From the NCBI RefSeq assembly GCF_014646095.1, contig NZ_BMMU01000010.1, positions 193,886 to 257,885 of the forward strand: DNA of 64,000 bases, given 5' to 3'. Position 1 is the stretch's first letter. Each line of letters starts with the position of its first letter. Shown here in pieces: positions 57,631-64,000 of this stretch. The position numbers and the translations under genes are program-made. Under the pieces are notes generated by a model, which saw only the letters and a program-made list of their open reading frames with translations, did no database searches and was not told where the DNA came from. The stretch comes from Streptomyces lacrimifluminis. Its GTDB lineage: Bacteria; Actinomycetota; Actinomycetes; Streptomycetales; Streptomycetaceae.

Positions 57631-58139
57631 CGCCTGGCCCCCATCCGTCCGTCCCCTCGTGCTCTCCACGGCCCCCGCACCTGACCGGGGACGAACTACG
57701 CGGCCTTGTACGGGTGCGGCGACAGGCAAGTTACGCGGAGGCACACACCATGACGGGTGAGTCGGTGTCGGGACTACCCGTCGAACCGGTGTCCACACCC
57801 GCCAAGCCTTCCTATGCCCTCTGAGCTGGGCGATTCATCCGAATGAGTGATCGGAGGTGGAATGCGCACGCCCCCGGTTACTCTCCTGAAGTGCGAGCCG
57901 TCAACTACCTGGTCGTGGACGACCGGGCTTGCTGCTCGAGTCATCGATGGCTCCGATGGGTCTCGGCTGCGTCCAGCTCTCACGCGATGAGGCGTATCCC
58001 GACCCTCAGCGCTTCAAAACGGGGCCAGAGCGTGCCTGTCCCGGAGTCCGTCGGCGTTCGCGTCGAACTCTCCGTGGACACCCTCCTCGACGGCTGACCG
58101 GGGGAGCGTCGTGTCGTACGCCCGTGCGACACTCCCCCC
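57631..58139. other. Intergenic region between L,D-transpeptidase and LeuE-like genes
   Basis: About 500 bases. A short open frame at 57843-58097 (+) and one from the ATG at 57861 have no ribosome site and no recognisable similarity. The end of the first (VPVPESVGVRVELSVDTLLDG) looks faintly protein-like and may be a decayed gene. Promoters for both divergent neighbours must lie here. Confidence 0.4.
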
Positions 58140-58787
58140 ATGTTCGGCGTAACAGACCTCCCCACGTATCTCACCGGCCTGGTCCTGATCGTCCTGCTGC
58201 CCGGCCCCAACTCCCTCTACGTCCTGTCCGTCGCCGCACGCCGAGGCGTCCGCGCCGGATACACGGCCGCTGCGGGCGTCTGGTGCGGGGACGCCGTGCT
58301 GATGACCCTCTCCGCGGCCGGGGTCGCCTCCCTTCTCCAGACGAACGCCCTGCTGTTCGGGATCGTGAAGTACGCCGGCGCCGGTTATCTGACCTGGCTC
58401 GCGGCAGGCATGCTGCGAGCCGCCTGGGGCATGTGGCGCACGCGCGGTGAGCAGGCAGAGACGCAGGAGACCCCTGATGTCACCGACGAGCGGCCCTGCC
58501 GCCGCGCCCTCGTCATCAGCCTCTTCAACCCCAAGGCGATCCTGTTCTTCGTCGCCTTCTTCGTGCAGTTCGTCGACCCGGGATACGCCTACCCGGCCGT
58601 CTCCTTCGTCGTCCTCGGTGCATTCGCCCAGCTCGTGAGCTTCCTCTATCTCACCGCGCTGATATTCGGCGGTACGAAGCTCGCCGCCGCCTTCCGCCGC
58701 CGCAGGCGTCTCTCAGCGGGGGCCACCTCCGCGGCCGGTGCCCTCTTCCTGGGCTTCGCCGTGAAGTTGTCGCTTGCCGGTTCCTAG
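58140..58787 (+). CDS. LysE/RhtB-family amino-acid exporter, LeuE-like
   Basis: A 215-residue inner-membrane exporter with six predicted helices. The N-terminus YLTGLVLIVLLPGPNSLYVL and RRGVRAGYTAAAGVWCGDAV carry the family's PGP and G-x-x-x-G features; RRALVISLFNPKAILFFVAF is also diagnostic. It is closest in pattern to LeuE-type leucine exporters. A Glu/Thr-rich cytoplasmic loop separates the halves. The substrate is inferred. Confidence 0.9.
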   Translation: MFGVTDLPTYLTGLVLIVLLPGPNSLYVLSVAARRGVRAGYTAAAGVWCGDAVLMTLSAAGVASLLQTNALLFGIVKYAGAGYLTWLAAGMLRAAWGMWRTRGEQAETQETPDVTDERPCRRALVISLFNPKAILFFVAFFVQFVDPGYAYPAVSFVVLGAFAQLVSFLYLTALIFGGTKLAAAFRRRRRLSAGATSAAGALFLGFAVKLSLAGS

Positions 58788-58796
58788 CCGAACGGC

Positions 58797-58985
58797 ATGC
58801 CCAACGAGCGCCGTGAGGGGTACGGCGTCGAGGAGCGGGCCCGGCGGATGGCAGACTTTCCTCTGTCGGCCGCGGCCGGCGCCGAGGTCTTCCAGGACTA
58901 CGACCGACAGTTCGAGGAAGGGCTGGGGCTGGTGCTCGCAGGGATCAGGGCGACGTACGCGATGACGTACGGGAAGTCGTCGTGA
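58797..58985 (+). pseudogene. C-terminal fragment of a TetR-family regulator (probable)
   Basis: A 62-residue frame 9 bases after the exporter: MPNERREGYGVEERARRMAD, then FQDYDRQFEEGLGLVLAGIR. The last segment (F-x-x-x-F-x-x-G-L-x-x-x-L-x-G-I) is the usual end of TetR C-terminal domains. No HTH is present in any frame upstream, so this looks like a remnant, or else a very small unrelated protein. Confidence 0.5.
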
Positions 58986-59103
58986 CGCGCTGGGAGTTCG
59001 GCCCCGCCCTCATCCGCCGAACGCTGTCCGGCCGTGACCGAGTTGACTTCCGGCGCCGAATAACTCTTACTGTCGCGGAATCTGCAGCTGAGAGAGCCCA
59101 GGT

Positions 59104-60096
59104 GTGCGCGTGACCAATCGTCCCCCGATACTGTCCGTTATCGTCCCCTGTTACAACATCGAGACCTATGTCTCGGACACAGTGACGAGTCTCGTCAACA
59201 ACGACCAGGACGACTTCGAGTTCATCTTCGTCGAGGACCGCTCGACGAAGGACAAGACCTACGAGGCGTTGCTGGAGCTGACGAAGCGGCTGAAGCACGG
59301 CAGGGTGATCCAGCACGAGCAGAACGGCGGTCTGGCCACCGCCCGCAACACCGGCATCGACGCGGCCGAAGGCACCTACCTCACCTTCCTCGACGGTGAC
59401 GACTGGCTGGCCCCGGGCTATCTGAAGGACCTCGTCGACTCGATCCAGCGCCACGACGTCGACTTCGTGCGCACCGACCACGTCCAGGTCAACGGCATCG
59501 AGCGGGCCGTCCACCGGGCACCCGAGGGCCGCCGGAACGTCCCGCTGGACCCGCGCACCTCGATCCTCCCGGTCGACGACACCACGATGGTCGACTACCC
59601 CTACGCCTGGGCCGGCGTCTACCACCGCCGCCTCCTCGACAAGGGCATGCTGCGCTTCCACGACGGTCTCAAGACCGCCGAGGACCGCCCCTGGATCTGG
59701 GACCTGCACCGCAGGGCCGAGTCCTACCTGGTCGCCAGCCTGCGAGGCGTCTTCTACCGCCGGGGCGTCACCACCTCCCTCACCCAGATCGGCGACGTCC
59801 GCCAGCTGGACTTCTTCCGGTCCTTCGACCTCGTACTCGCCGAACTGGCGAACGACCCCGAGGTCGGGCTGCTGCGCAAGAAGGCGCTGCGCAACTACTG
59901 CGTCGTCATCGCGCACCAGCTGCTCCAGCGCAGCCGGTTCGACCGGCCCACGGCCGCCAAGCTGCGGCAGATGAGTGCCGACGCACTGAACAAGATGTCC
60001 GAGGACGAGCTCCAGGCCGCCCTCATCGGGATGGGCGAGCAGCGCGTCCACCTGCTGCGGCGCGTGCGCGGCGGTATGAAGGGAATCGCGGCATGA
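59104..60096 (+). CDS. Glycosyltransferase family 2
   Basis: A 330-residue GT-A-fold enzyme. Nucleotide-sugar binding: LSVIVPCYNIETYVSDTVTS and FIFVEDRSTKDKTYE; DxD motif in TYLTFLDGDDWLAPGYLKDL near residue 98; TAEDRPWIWDLHRRA contains the probable base ED. The GTG at 59104 lies 7 bases after AGAGAG. The stop overlaps the next ATG by four bases. With the following gene it may belong to a cell-wall glycopolymer (teichulosonic-acid-like) locus; I recall a similar order near SCO4880 in S. coelicolor. Confidence 0.9.
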   Translation: MRVTNRPPILSVIVPCYNIETYVSDTVTSLVNNDQDDFEFIFVEDRSTKDKTYEALLELTKRLKHGRVIQHEQNGGLATARNTGIDAAEGTYLTFLDGDDWLAPGYLKDLVDSIQRHDVDFVRTDHVQVNGIERAVHRAPEGRRNVPLDPRTSILPVDDTTMVDYPYAWAGVYHRRLLDKGMLRFHDGLKTAEDRPWIWDLHRRAESYLVASLRGVFYRRGVTTSLTQIGDVRQLDFFRSFDLVLAELANDPEVGLLRKKALRNYCVVIAHQLLQRSRFDRPTAAKLRQMSADALNKMSEDELQAALIGMGEQRVHLLRRVRGGMKGIAA

Positions 60097-61442
60097 TCCA
60101 GATCTTCTTCTCGGCGACGCAGTACGCCGCGGCGACCGTCACGGCCGCGATCCGCGCCGGCCTCTTCGGCCCGCGCGAGGACCACCGCCGCATCCTGGTC
60201 GTCAGCAACACGGCCGCCATTCCGGAGGTCGGCACCCCGCTCGACAGAATGGCCGGCTTCGAGAAGCTGCGGCCCGAGTTCGACGAGGTGCGCTCCTGGA
60301 ACGAGTTCATCTCCCCGCACCACCCGGCCGGCTGGTCCCCGCGCGCGCAGGACGCGATCATGTGGCAGAAGGCCGTACGCCTGGCCTGGAACCTCGGTGA
60401 CGAGCCCGTCGAGATCGCCTGCGAGTCGATCCAGGCGAACCCCTCCCGCGCGGTCGCCGAGATCTTCGCCGACAGCCCGATCCACGTGTACGCGGACGGC
60501 CTGATGAGCTACGGCCCCACCCGCAACCGCGTCCCGCACGGCATGAGCAGCCGCATCGCGCGGGTACTCCACCTCGACCTCATACCGGGACTTCGGCCCA
60601 TGCTCCTCGCCGAGTACGGCGTGGAGCCGGTGCCGATCCCCAACGAGCCGATCGTCGGCGTGCTCAACGAGATCGGGGAGCAGGGGGCCGACATCCTGGC
60701 CGCCCGCATCCCGGCCGAGAACCGTCCGACGGCCGTGCTCCTCGGCCAGTACCTGTCCGCCATCAACCTCATCACCCAGGAGGAAGAGGAGGAGCTGCAC
60801 GTCCGGATGCTCCGGGCCGCGGCCAGGGCCGGTCACACGGCCGTCCTGTTCAAGCCGCACCCGAGCGCCCCGGCCGCGTACTCCACCTCCCTGCAGTCCG
60901 CCGCCACGGAACTCGGCGTGCACCTGAGCGTGCTGAACGAACCGGTGCTCGCCGAGACGGTGTTCGCGTACCTGAAGCCGCAGCTCGTCGTCGGCTGCTT
61001 CTCCACCGCGCTGATGACCGCCGCGACCTTCTACGGCATCCCGGTCGCCCGCGTCGGCACGGAGACGCTCCTCGACCGCATCACACCGTACGAGAACAGC
61101 AACCGCATCCCGCTCACCATCATCGACGCGGCCCTGCCCGACGCCGAACGCGACCTCGCGGCCAGCATCGGCACCCCGTCCGACGACCCCGGGCTGGTCG
61201 GGCGGCTGTCGCCGCTGGTGAAGGCGGTCGGGTACTGCATGCAGTCCCGCAAGCACCCGCAGCTGCGCGACGAGGTCGCCGCCTGGCTGTCGGTCCATCT
61301 GCCGGAGAACGCCCACTACTTCAAGCGCCGCCGCCTGACCAGCCTCCGCCTCCCCGGCGGCAGCACGGTCCGCGCGGAGACGCTCCGGCGCAACCCGACG
61401 GTCCGCAAGGTCGTGAAGAAGGTCAGGGCCGTGCGGTCCTGA
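60093..61442 (+). CDS. Alpha-2,8-polysialyltransferase family protein (POLYST)
   Basis: A 449-residue GT-B-type enzyme. The start IQIFFSATQYAAATVTAAIR and the later DSPIHVYADGLMSYGPTRNR, AVLFKPHPSAPAAYSTSLQS and VGCFSTALMTAATFYGIPVA are characteristic of bacterial polysialyltransferase-family proteins (the HP and S motifs). In Streptomyces the acceptor is probably a nonulosonic-acid/Kdn-type wall polymer instead of polysialic acid; this is inference. It is coupled to the GT2 and ends at a strong terminator. Confidence 0.88.
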   Translation: MIQIFFSATQYAAATVTAAIRAGLFGPREDHRRILVVSNTAAIPEVGTPLDRMAGFEKLRPEFDEVRSWNEFISPHHPAGWSPRAQDAIMWQKAVRLAWNLGDEPVEIACESIQANPSRAVAEIFADSPIHVYADGLMSYGPTRNRVPHGMSSRIARVLHLDLIPGLRPMLLAEYGVEPVPIPNEPIVGVLNEIGEQGADILAARIPAENRPTAVLLGQYLSAINLITQEEEEELHVRMLRAAARAGHTAVLFKPHPSAPAAYSTSLQSAATELGVHLSVLNEPVLAETVFAYLKPQLVVGCFSTALMTAATFYGIPVARVGTETLLDRITPYENSNRIPLTIIDAALPDAERDLAASIGTPSDDPGLVGRLSPLVKAVGYCMQSRKHPQLRDEVAAWLSVHLPENAHYFKRRRLTSLRLPGGSTVRAETLRRNPTVRKVVKKVRAVRS

Positions 61443-61460
61443 CGCGTTCAGGGACATGGG

Positions 61461-61509
61461 CAGGTGAGAGGGCCCGGGGTCGGATTCCGACCCCGGGCCC
61501 TCTCACCTG
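61461..61509. terminator. 24-bp near-perfect inverted repeat (terminator)
   Basis: Arms 61461-61484 (starting CAGGTGAGAGGGCCCGGGG) and 61486-61509 are exactly complementary with a single central T; in RNA the loop would open to a few bases. It lies 18 bases after the polysialyltransferase stop. Confidence 0.85.
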
Positions 61510-61543
61510 GGCCGCCTTCACCGCGGACGGGATTCCGCAGACG

Positions 61544-61638
61544 ATGTACAAGCCACAGCCCCGGAGCGCCGGCAACCCGAACGGCTACACGGGTGCATTG
61601 GAAGACTGGCTCCTGGGCGTGGAACGGAGATCAGATAG
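61544..61638 (+). pseudogene. Possible C-terminal remnant of a toxin-like protein
   Basis: The frame MYKPQPRSAGNPNGYTGALE, DWLLGVERRSDR directly precedes the broken cysteine-rich gene. Its Pro/Gly/Asn-rich style resembles ends of secreted polymorphic toxins. No N-terminal part exists, since the region starts right after a terminator. Low confidence. Confidence 0.3.
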
Positions 61639-61918
61639 ATGCGGCCCGAGGAGAGTCCGAAGGTCCCAGCGGAGACCGCCTGCCGCGTCTGCGGGCTGGA
61701 CGTCGGGGACGCGCTCTGGGACGAGTACGGCGTGCCGCAGTACCTCATGCGCCTGCTGCGCAACGGAGTCAGGGATTGGTGACGACAACCTGTCCCAGGT
61801 GCGAGAGATCCGCGGCTACTGGGTGGCCCGTGGTGCCAAGTGGGACGATCCAAGGCTCAAGCCGAAGGACTGGGACCTGCTGAAGCAGGTGACCCACATC
61901 CCCGCTGAGTGGCGCTGA
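61639..61918 (+). pseudogene. Frameshifted cysteine-rich (CxxC...CxxC) immunity-like protein
   Basis: Two frames together give one protein. Frame 1 from the ATG at 61639 reads ETACRVCGLDVGDALWDEYG, VPQY; it then runs to a stop at 61782. Frame 2 continues from about 61745 with CACCATESGIGDDNLSQVRE, IRGYWVARGAKWDDPRLKPK and DWDLLKQVTHIPAEWR, ending at 61918. Joining them restores CxxC...CxCC and a tail (WVARGAKW...P..W) known to me from small Streptomyces immunity-type proteins. Loss of two bases near 61745 explains the break. Confidence 0.65.
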
Positions 61919-61949
61919 CTGCCCGCTTGGAAACCGCGGGCCCGCGTGA

Positions 61950-62190
61950 CCACAGGTGGGCCCGCCTGCGTATGCAGTTCCGGCCCGTGCCGTTGCCGCC
62001 GATGAACGGCCTGGCGGCCCTCCGCGAGGAGATGGCGAAGCCGTACATCACTGCCGCAAGCTTGTCGAGCATGTTGAACGGCTCTACCGGGCAGACGCGA
62101 GAATCGGCAGCGGAAGCACCGCAGCCACAGTCCGCCTTGAACCGGCCAGCGGTGGCGAGGTGGGCGGGGCCACGGCTTCCTCGATCATGA
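61950..62190 (+). pseudogene. Decayed polymorphic-toxin-like fragment
   Basis: One frame reads GEAVHHCRKLVEHVERLYRA, DARIGSGSTAATVRLEPASG, GEVGG. The G-x-GSTA-x-x-VR-x-E-x-x-x-G-x-x-VGG pattern is one I associate with domains at the C-terminus of Streptomyces toxin-like proteins. There is no start codon with a ribosome site and no continuation, so it is a fragment. An opposite-strand fragment overlaps it (62084-62263); at most one was a coding sequence in this exact stretch. Confidence 0.35.
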
Positions 62191-62263
62191 TCTCGCCGAG
62201 CAGCCGCTCACCCCGCTCCAGCCGCCAGACCTGCCCCAAAAACCCACCAGTATCAGCCTCCAA
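62084..62263 (-). pseudogene. Truncated gene fragment (GGFLGQVWRLERGERLLGE type)
   Basis: A 59-codon frame from a TTG at 62263: LEADTGGFLGQVWRLERGER, LLGEIMIEEA, then APPTSPPLAGSRRTVAAVLP. The first 30 residues look like the start of a domain common in Streptomyces hypotheticals (GFLGQVWRLE...LGEI..EE); the rest does not. It is probably a gene cut by recombination. Confidence 0.35.
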
Positions 62264-62324
62264 GATTCTGGACGCGCTCTAAAACCCGCCAGCGACAGTG
62301 AGGCCGGCACCGGATGCCCACCAC

Positions 62325-62654
62325 TCACTGTTCCTCGCCCATGGCCTGGAGTGCGTACAGGCGTACGACGTCGTCGGTCGTCGTCCAGTTCGAGGGGCGG
62401 GGCGGAGTACGTACGGGCGACTGCCAGCAGTCTTCCTCGGGGAGGAGCAGGTCAGTCCGGTCCTTGTACGGGGTGTGTTGTGTACGTCGGTGCCAGCGTC
62501 GCCAGCGGGCGTGGTGGGGGTTGGGCAGGCTCCAGACGTACGGGTCCGGGGTGCGCGGCGGCTGGGTGAGTGTCGCCGGGGCTGGTGGGCTCGGTGTGCG
62601 AGGGCGGAGTCCGGCGGCCAGCCTGGTGACCAGCCGGGCGGTCAGCCGGAGCAT
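62325..62654 (-). CDS. Small Pro/Arg-rich hypothetical protein downstream of a HATPase gene
   Basis: A 109-residue protein using the ATG at 62654, 9 bases after GGAGGT and overlapping the HATPase stop. It is rich in Pro, Arg and Thr (LTARLVTRLAAGLRPRTPSP, PDPYVWSLPNPHHARWRRWH) and ends TDDVVRLYALQAMGEEQ. I recall similar small proteins after stand-alone HATPase genes next to XRE/DUF5753 regulators in Streptomyces. Function unknown. Confidence 0.65.
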   Translation of the reverse strand: MLRLTARLVTRLAAGLRPRTPSPPAPATLTQPPRTPDPYVWSLPNPHHARWRRWHRRTQHTPYKDRTDLLLPEEDCWQSPVRTPPRPSNWTTTDDVVRLYALQAMGEEQ

Positions 62655-63091
62655 GCGGGGGCGACCTCCGGCAGCGGGAAGGTGGCCCAGGAGCATTTGG
62701 TGAACCGGCGCAGGTCGCATCCCCATTGCCCGGCGAGCGCCGAGATGACGGCCAACCCGCGCCCGTTCTCGTCCTGTTGGCCGGCGGTGCGGGGTGCCGG
62801 GGTCTTCTCCTTGTCGGGGTCGGAGACCTCCAGCAGGAGTTGGCCTGTGTGGAGGGTGAGGGTCACCTCGACCAGGGAGAAGGTCACTTCGCAGTGCCGT
62901 ACGGAGTTGGTGACGAACTCGGTGGCCACGAGGGCGACGTCGGCGGCGAGTTCGGTGGGCACGCCCCAGTCCGCGAGGGTTTTTCGGACCTGGGCGCGGG
63001 CTTCGGGGACGTTTCTGGGGTGCTTGGGGATGCGGAAGGTGGCTTTTTGGCGGGGCTCGGGGTGGGGCTGGGGTGAGGTGGGTTCGGGCAT
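62642..63091 (-). CDS. Stand-alone HATPase_c_2 ATP-binding protein
   Basis: A 149-residue RsbW-like GHKL protein: KTLADWGVPTELAADVALVA, TEFVTNSVRHCEVTFSLVEV (N box), LLLEVSDPDKEKTPAP (G1) and DENGRGLAVISALAGQWGCD (G2). The C-terminus ends CSWATFPLPE. It is divergent from an XRE-DUF5753 gene and shares a 201-base promoter region with it, an arrangement common in Streptomyces. Confidence 0.88.
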   Translation of the reverse strand: MPEPTSPQPHPEPRQKATFRIPKHPRNVPEARAQVRKTLADWGVPTELAADVALVATEFVTNSVRHCEVTFSLVEVTLTLHTGQLLLEVSDPDKEKTPAPRTAGQQDENGRGLAVISALAGQWGCDLRRFTKCSWATFPLPEVAPACSG

Positions 63092-63187
63092 GGCGGGACC
63101 CCCTGACGCTTGGTCACATGCACGCCGTGCGGCAGTACAAGTGCACTGAGGCTAGGACTCGATCCTCAACTCACGCAATCAAAACTG

Positions 63188-63201
63188 ATGCACACGTGCA
63201 T
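63188..63201. promoter_or_regulatory. 14-bp palindrome in the divergent promoter region
   Basis: ATGCACACGTGCAT: 6-bp arms around a central AC. TACAAGTGC also occurs twice in the same direction at 63136-63144 and 63230-63238. Both are candidate binding sites for the XRE regulator at 63293. Confidence 0.5.
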
Positions 63202-63292
63202 AAGAGGCCACTTTCGAGTGAAGCTGTCCTACAAGTGCCCGTGAGACGGGCAGACTTGGCAGCTCGTGAGGCCAGGAGATGGAGGCGGCGAC

Positions 63293-64000
63293 ATGCCCGC
63301 AGGTGGGAAGCCGACCGTGCGCAGCAGACGGTTCGGCCGCAAGATGCAGCAGCACAGAGCCGGCGCTGGGTTCGATCAGGCGCAGGCGGCTGCTTTCATC
63401 TACGGATCGCGATCCAAGATCAGCCGTATGGAGGACGGCATCACCACCGCCAAGCCCGCAGAGGTGCTCCTGCTCCTGGACAGGTACGGCGTCACCGACG
63501 AGACGGAACGCGAGCACCTTGTGTGGCTCGCGAAGAACAGCGGCCACCGCGGCTGGTGGCTCGAACACGCCGCGCACCTGCGGCCGGACTACCTTGACCA
63601 CATCGCGCTGGAGGACGACGCCACGTACATCCGCGAGTGGCAGCCGGTGCTGTTCCCCGGGCTCCTGCAAACTCCCGCTTATGCGGAAGCGGTCATCACG
63701 ATGGGGCCCAACGTCGTTGCCCCCGAACGGGTGGTCCACCTGGTGAAGGCCCGAGAGGGGCGCCAGGCGAAGATCCGAGAGGGTGGAGCGGCGTACACCG
63801 CCATCCTCTGGGAATCGGTCATCACGCAGCCCTTGGTGAACGTCGAGGTCCACCGGGAGCAGTTGTCCTCTCTCCTGGAGGCAGGCAAGCGGCAGAACGT
63901 GACGGTGCAGGTGCTGCCGCTCACCTCAGGGGTACTGGCGGGATCGACGTCCGCCTTCTCGTCCTTCAGCTTCGATTCCGAACCGACAGTCGAAGCAGTG
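63293..64000 (+). CDS. XRE-family regulator with DUF5753 domain (cut by window end)
   Basis: From the ATG at 63293 (after GGAGGCGGCGAC) the frame is open to the last base, 236 codons without a stop. The HTH is at residues about 12-65 (FGRKMQQHRAGAGFDQAQAA, GSRSKISRMEDGITTAKPAE). DUF5753 follows: ALEDDATYIREWQPVLFPGL, LQTPAYAEAVITMG, ESVITQPLVNVEVHREQLSS, NVTVQVLPLTSGVLAGSTSA. About 40-50 residues are missing. It is divergent from the HATPase gene. Confidence 0.92.
   Translation, partial: MPAGGKPTVRSRRFGRKMQQHRAGAGFDQAQAAAFIYGSRSKISRMEDGITTAKPAEVLLLLDRYGVTDETEREHLVWLAKNSGHRGWWLEHAAHLRPDYLDHIALEDDATYIREWQPVLFPGLLQTPAYAEAVITMGPNVVAPERVVHLVKAREGRQAKIREGGAAYTAILWESVITQPLVNVEVHREQLSSLLEAGKRQNVTVQVLPLTSGVLAGSTSAFSSFSFDSEPTVEAV

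Noticed and set aside
57843..58097. 84-codon plus-strand frame before the LeuE-like gene
   Set aside because: No ribosome site and no recognised similarity; only its last 20 codons look protein-like.
61511..64000. Integrative element hypothesis for the decayed right end
   Set aside because: No integrase, tRNA end, att-like repeat or replication gene is visible; fragments alone do not show a mobile element.
1..64000. tRNA, rRNA and CRISPR
   Set aside because: No cloverleaf with conserved T-arm, no rRNA segment and no regularly spaced repeats were seen; short tandem repeats found are coding or stop-codon repeats.

Overview
The window is high-GC actinobacterial DNA, almost certainly from a Streptomyces chromosome. 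Support comes from strong third-position G/C coding, many GTG starts, dense 4-bp ATGA/GTGA overlaps between genes, and family content: DUF397/DUF5753 regulator pairs, stand-alone HATPase_c_2 proteins, SCO4848-type and DUF5954 proteins, and a conserved core of folD, mdh, glyA, trpS, dac and sdhCDAB. No rRNA, tRNA, CRISPR array, integrase or intact insertion sequence was seen.

Layout. 1-5.5 kb: folD, a DUF3017 membrane protein, two tandem membrane-anchored HTH proteins and mdh. 5.7-10.4 kb: a three-gene membrane-associated operon whose first two products share a short amyloid-like motif, then a DUF5954 protein. 10.6-13.7 kb: a typical Streptomyces regulator module (hypothetical / tandem DUF397 / XRE-DUF5753 with palindromic operators), a DUF7848 pair and an AhpD-like protein. 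13.8-23.1 kb: a compact, mostly translationally coupled minus-strand operon encoding a fused 4-amino-4-deoxychorismate synthase (PabAB), a PabC-like lyase, an FAD aromatic monooxygenase, two acyl/aryl-AMP ligases and an ABM-fold membrane protein, with a divergent DUF3050 (heme-oxygenase-like diiron oxygenase candidate). This is the most interesting locus: it looks like a p-aminobenzoate-derived metabolite pathway.

23.2-34.2 kb: a transporter, a lipoprotein plus GSP-synthase-like ATP-grasp enzyme, glyA under a ZTP (pfl) riboswitch, trpS, a 2'-5' RNA ligase-like protein, BrkB, a D-Ala-D-Ala carboxypeptidase, an SCO4848-like protein, a metallophosphoesterase and an anti-sigma-type ATPase. 34.3-41.1 kb: a two-component system divergent from an MMPL transporter with an unusual C-terminal domain, then a TetR operon behind two TTGAAC-N2-GTTCAA palindromes. 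41.2-44.2 kb: accessory small genes (a broken and an intact Uma2, VOC, a secreted Cip1-like protein). 44.3-47.8 kb: sdhCDAB. 48-57.7 kb: OHCU decarboxylase, GH20 hexosaminidase, DUF4328, a duplicated sigma factor / partner unit and an L,D-transpeptidase lipoprotein. 58-61.4 kb: LeuE-like exporter, a TetR remnant, and a GT2 plus polysialyltransferase-like pair that may begin a cell-wall glycopolymer locus. 61.5-64 kb: decayed fragments resembling toxin/immunity genes, then another HATPase / XRE-DUF5753 module cut by the window end.

Themes. One-carbon/folate functions recur (FolD, pABA synthesis, GlyA with a ZTP sensor). Two dispersed intergenic repeat families occur three times each, and one copy supplies the stop codon of a gene.
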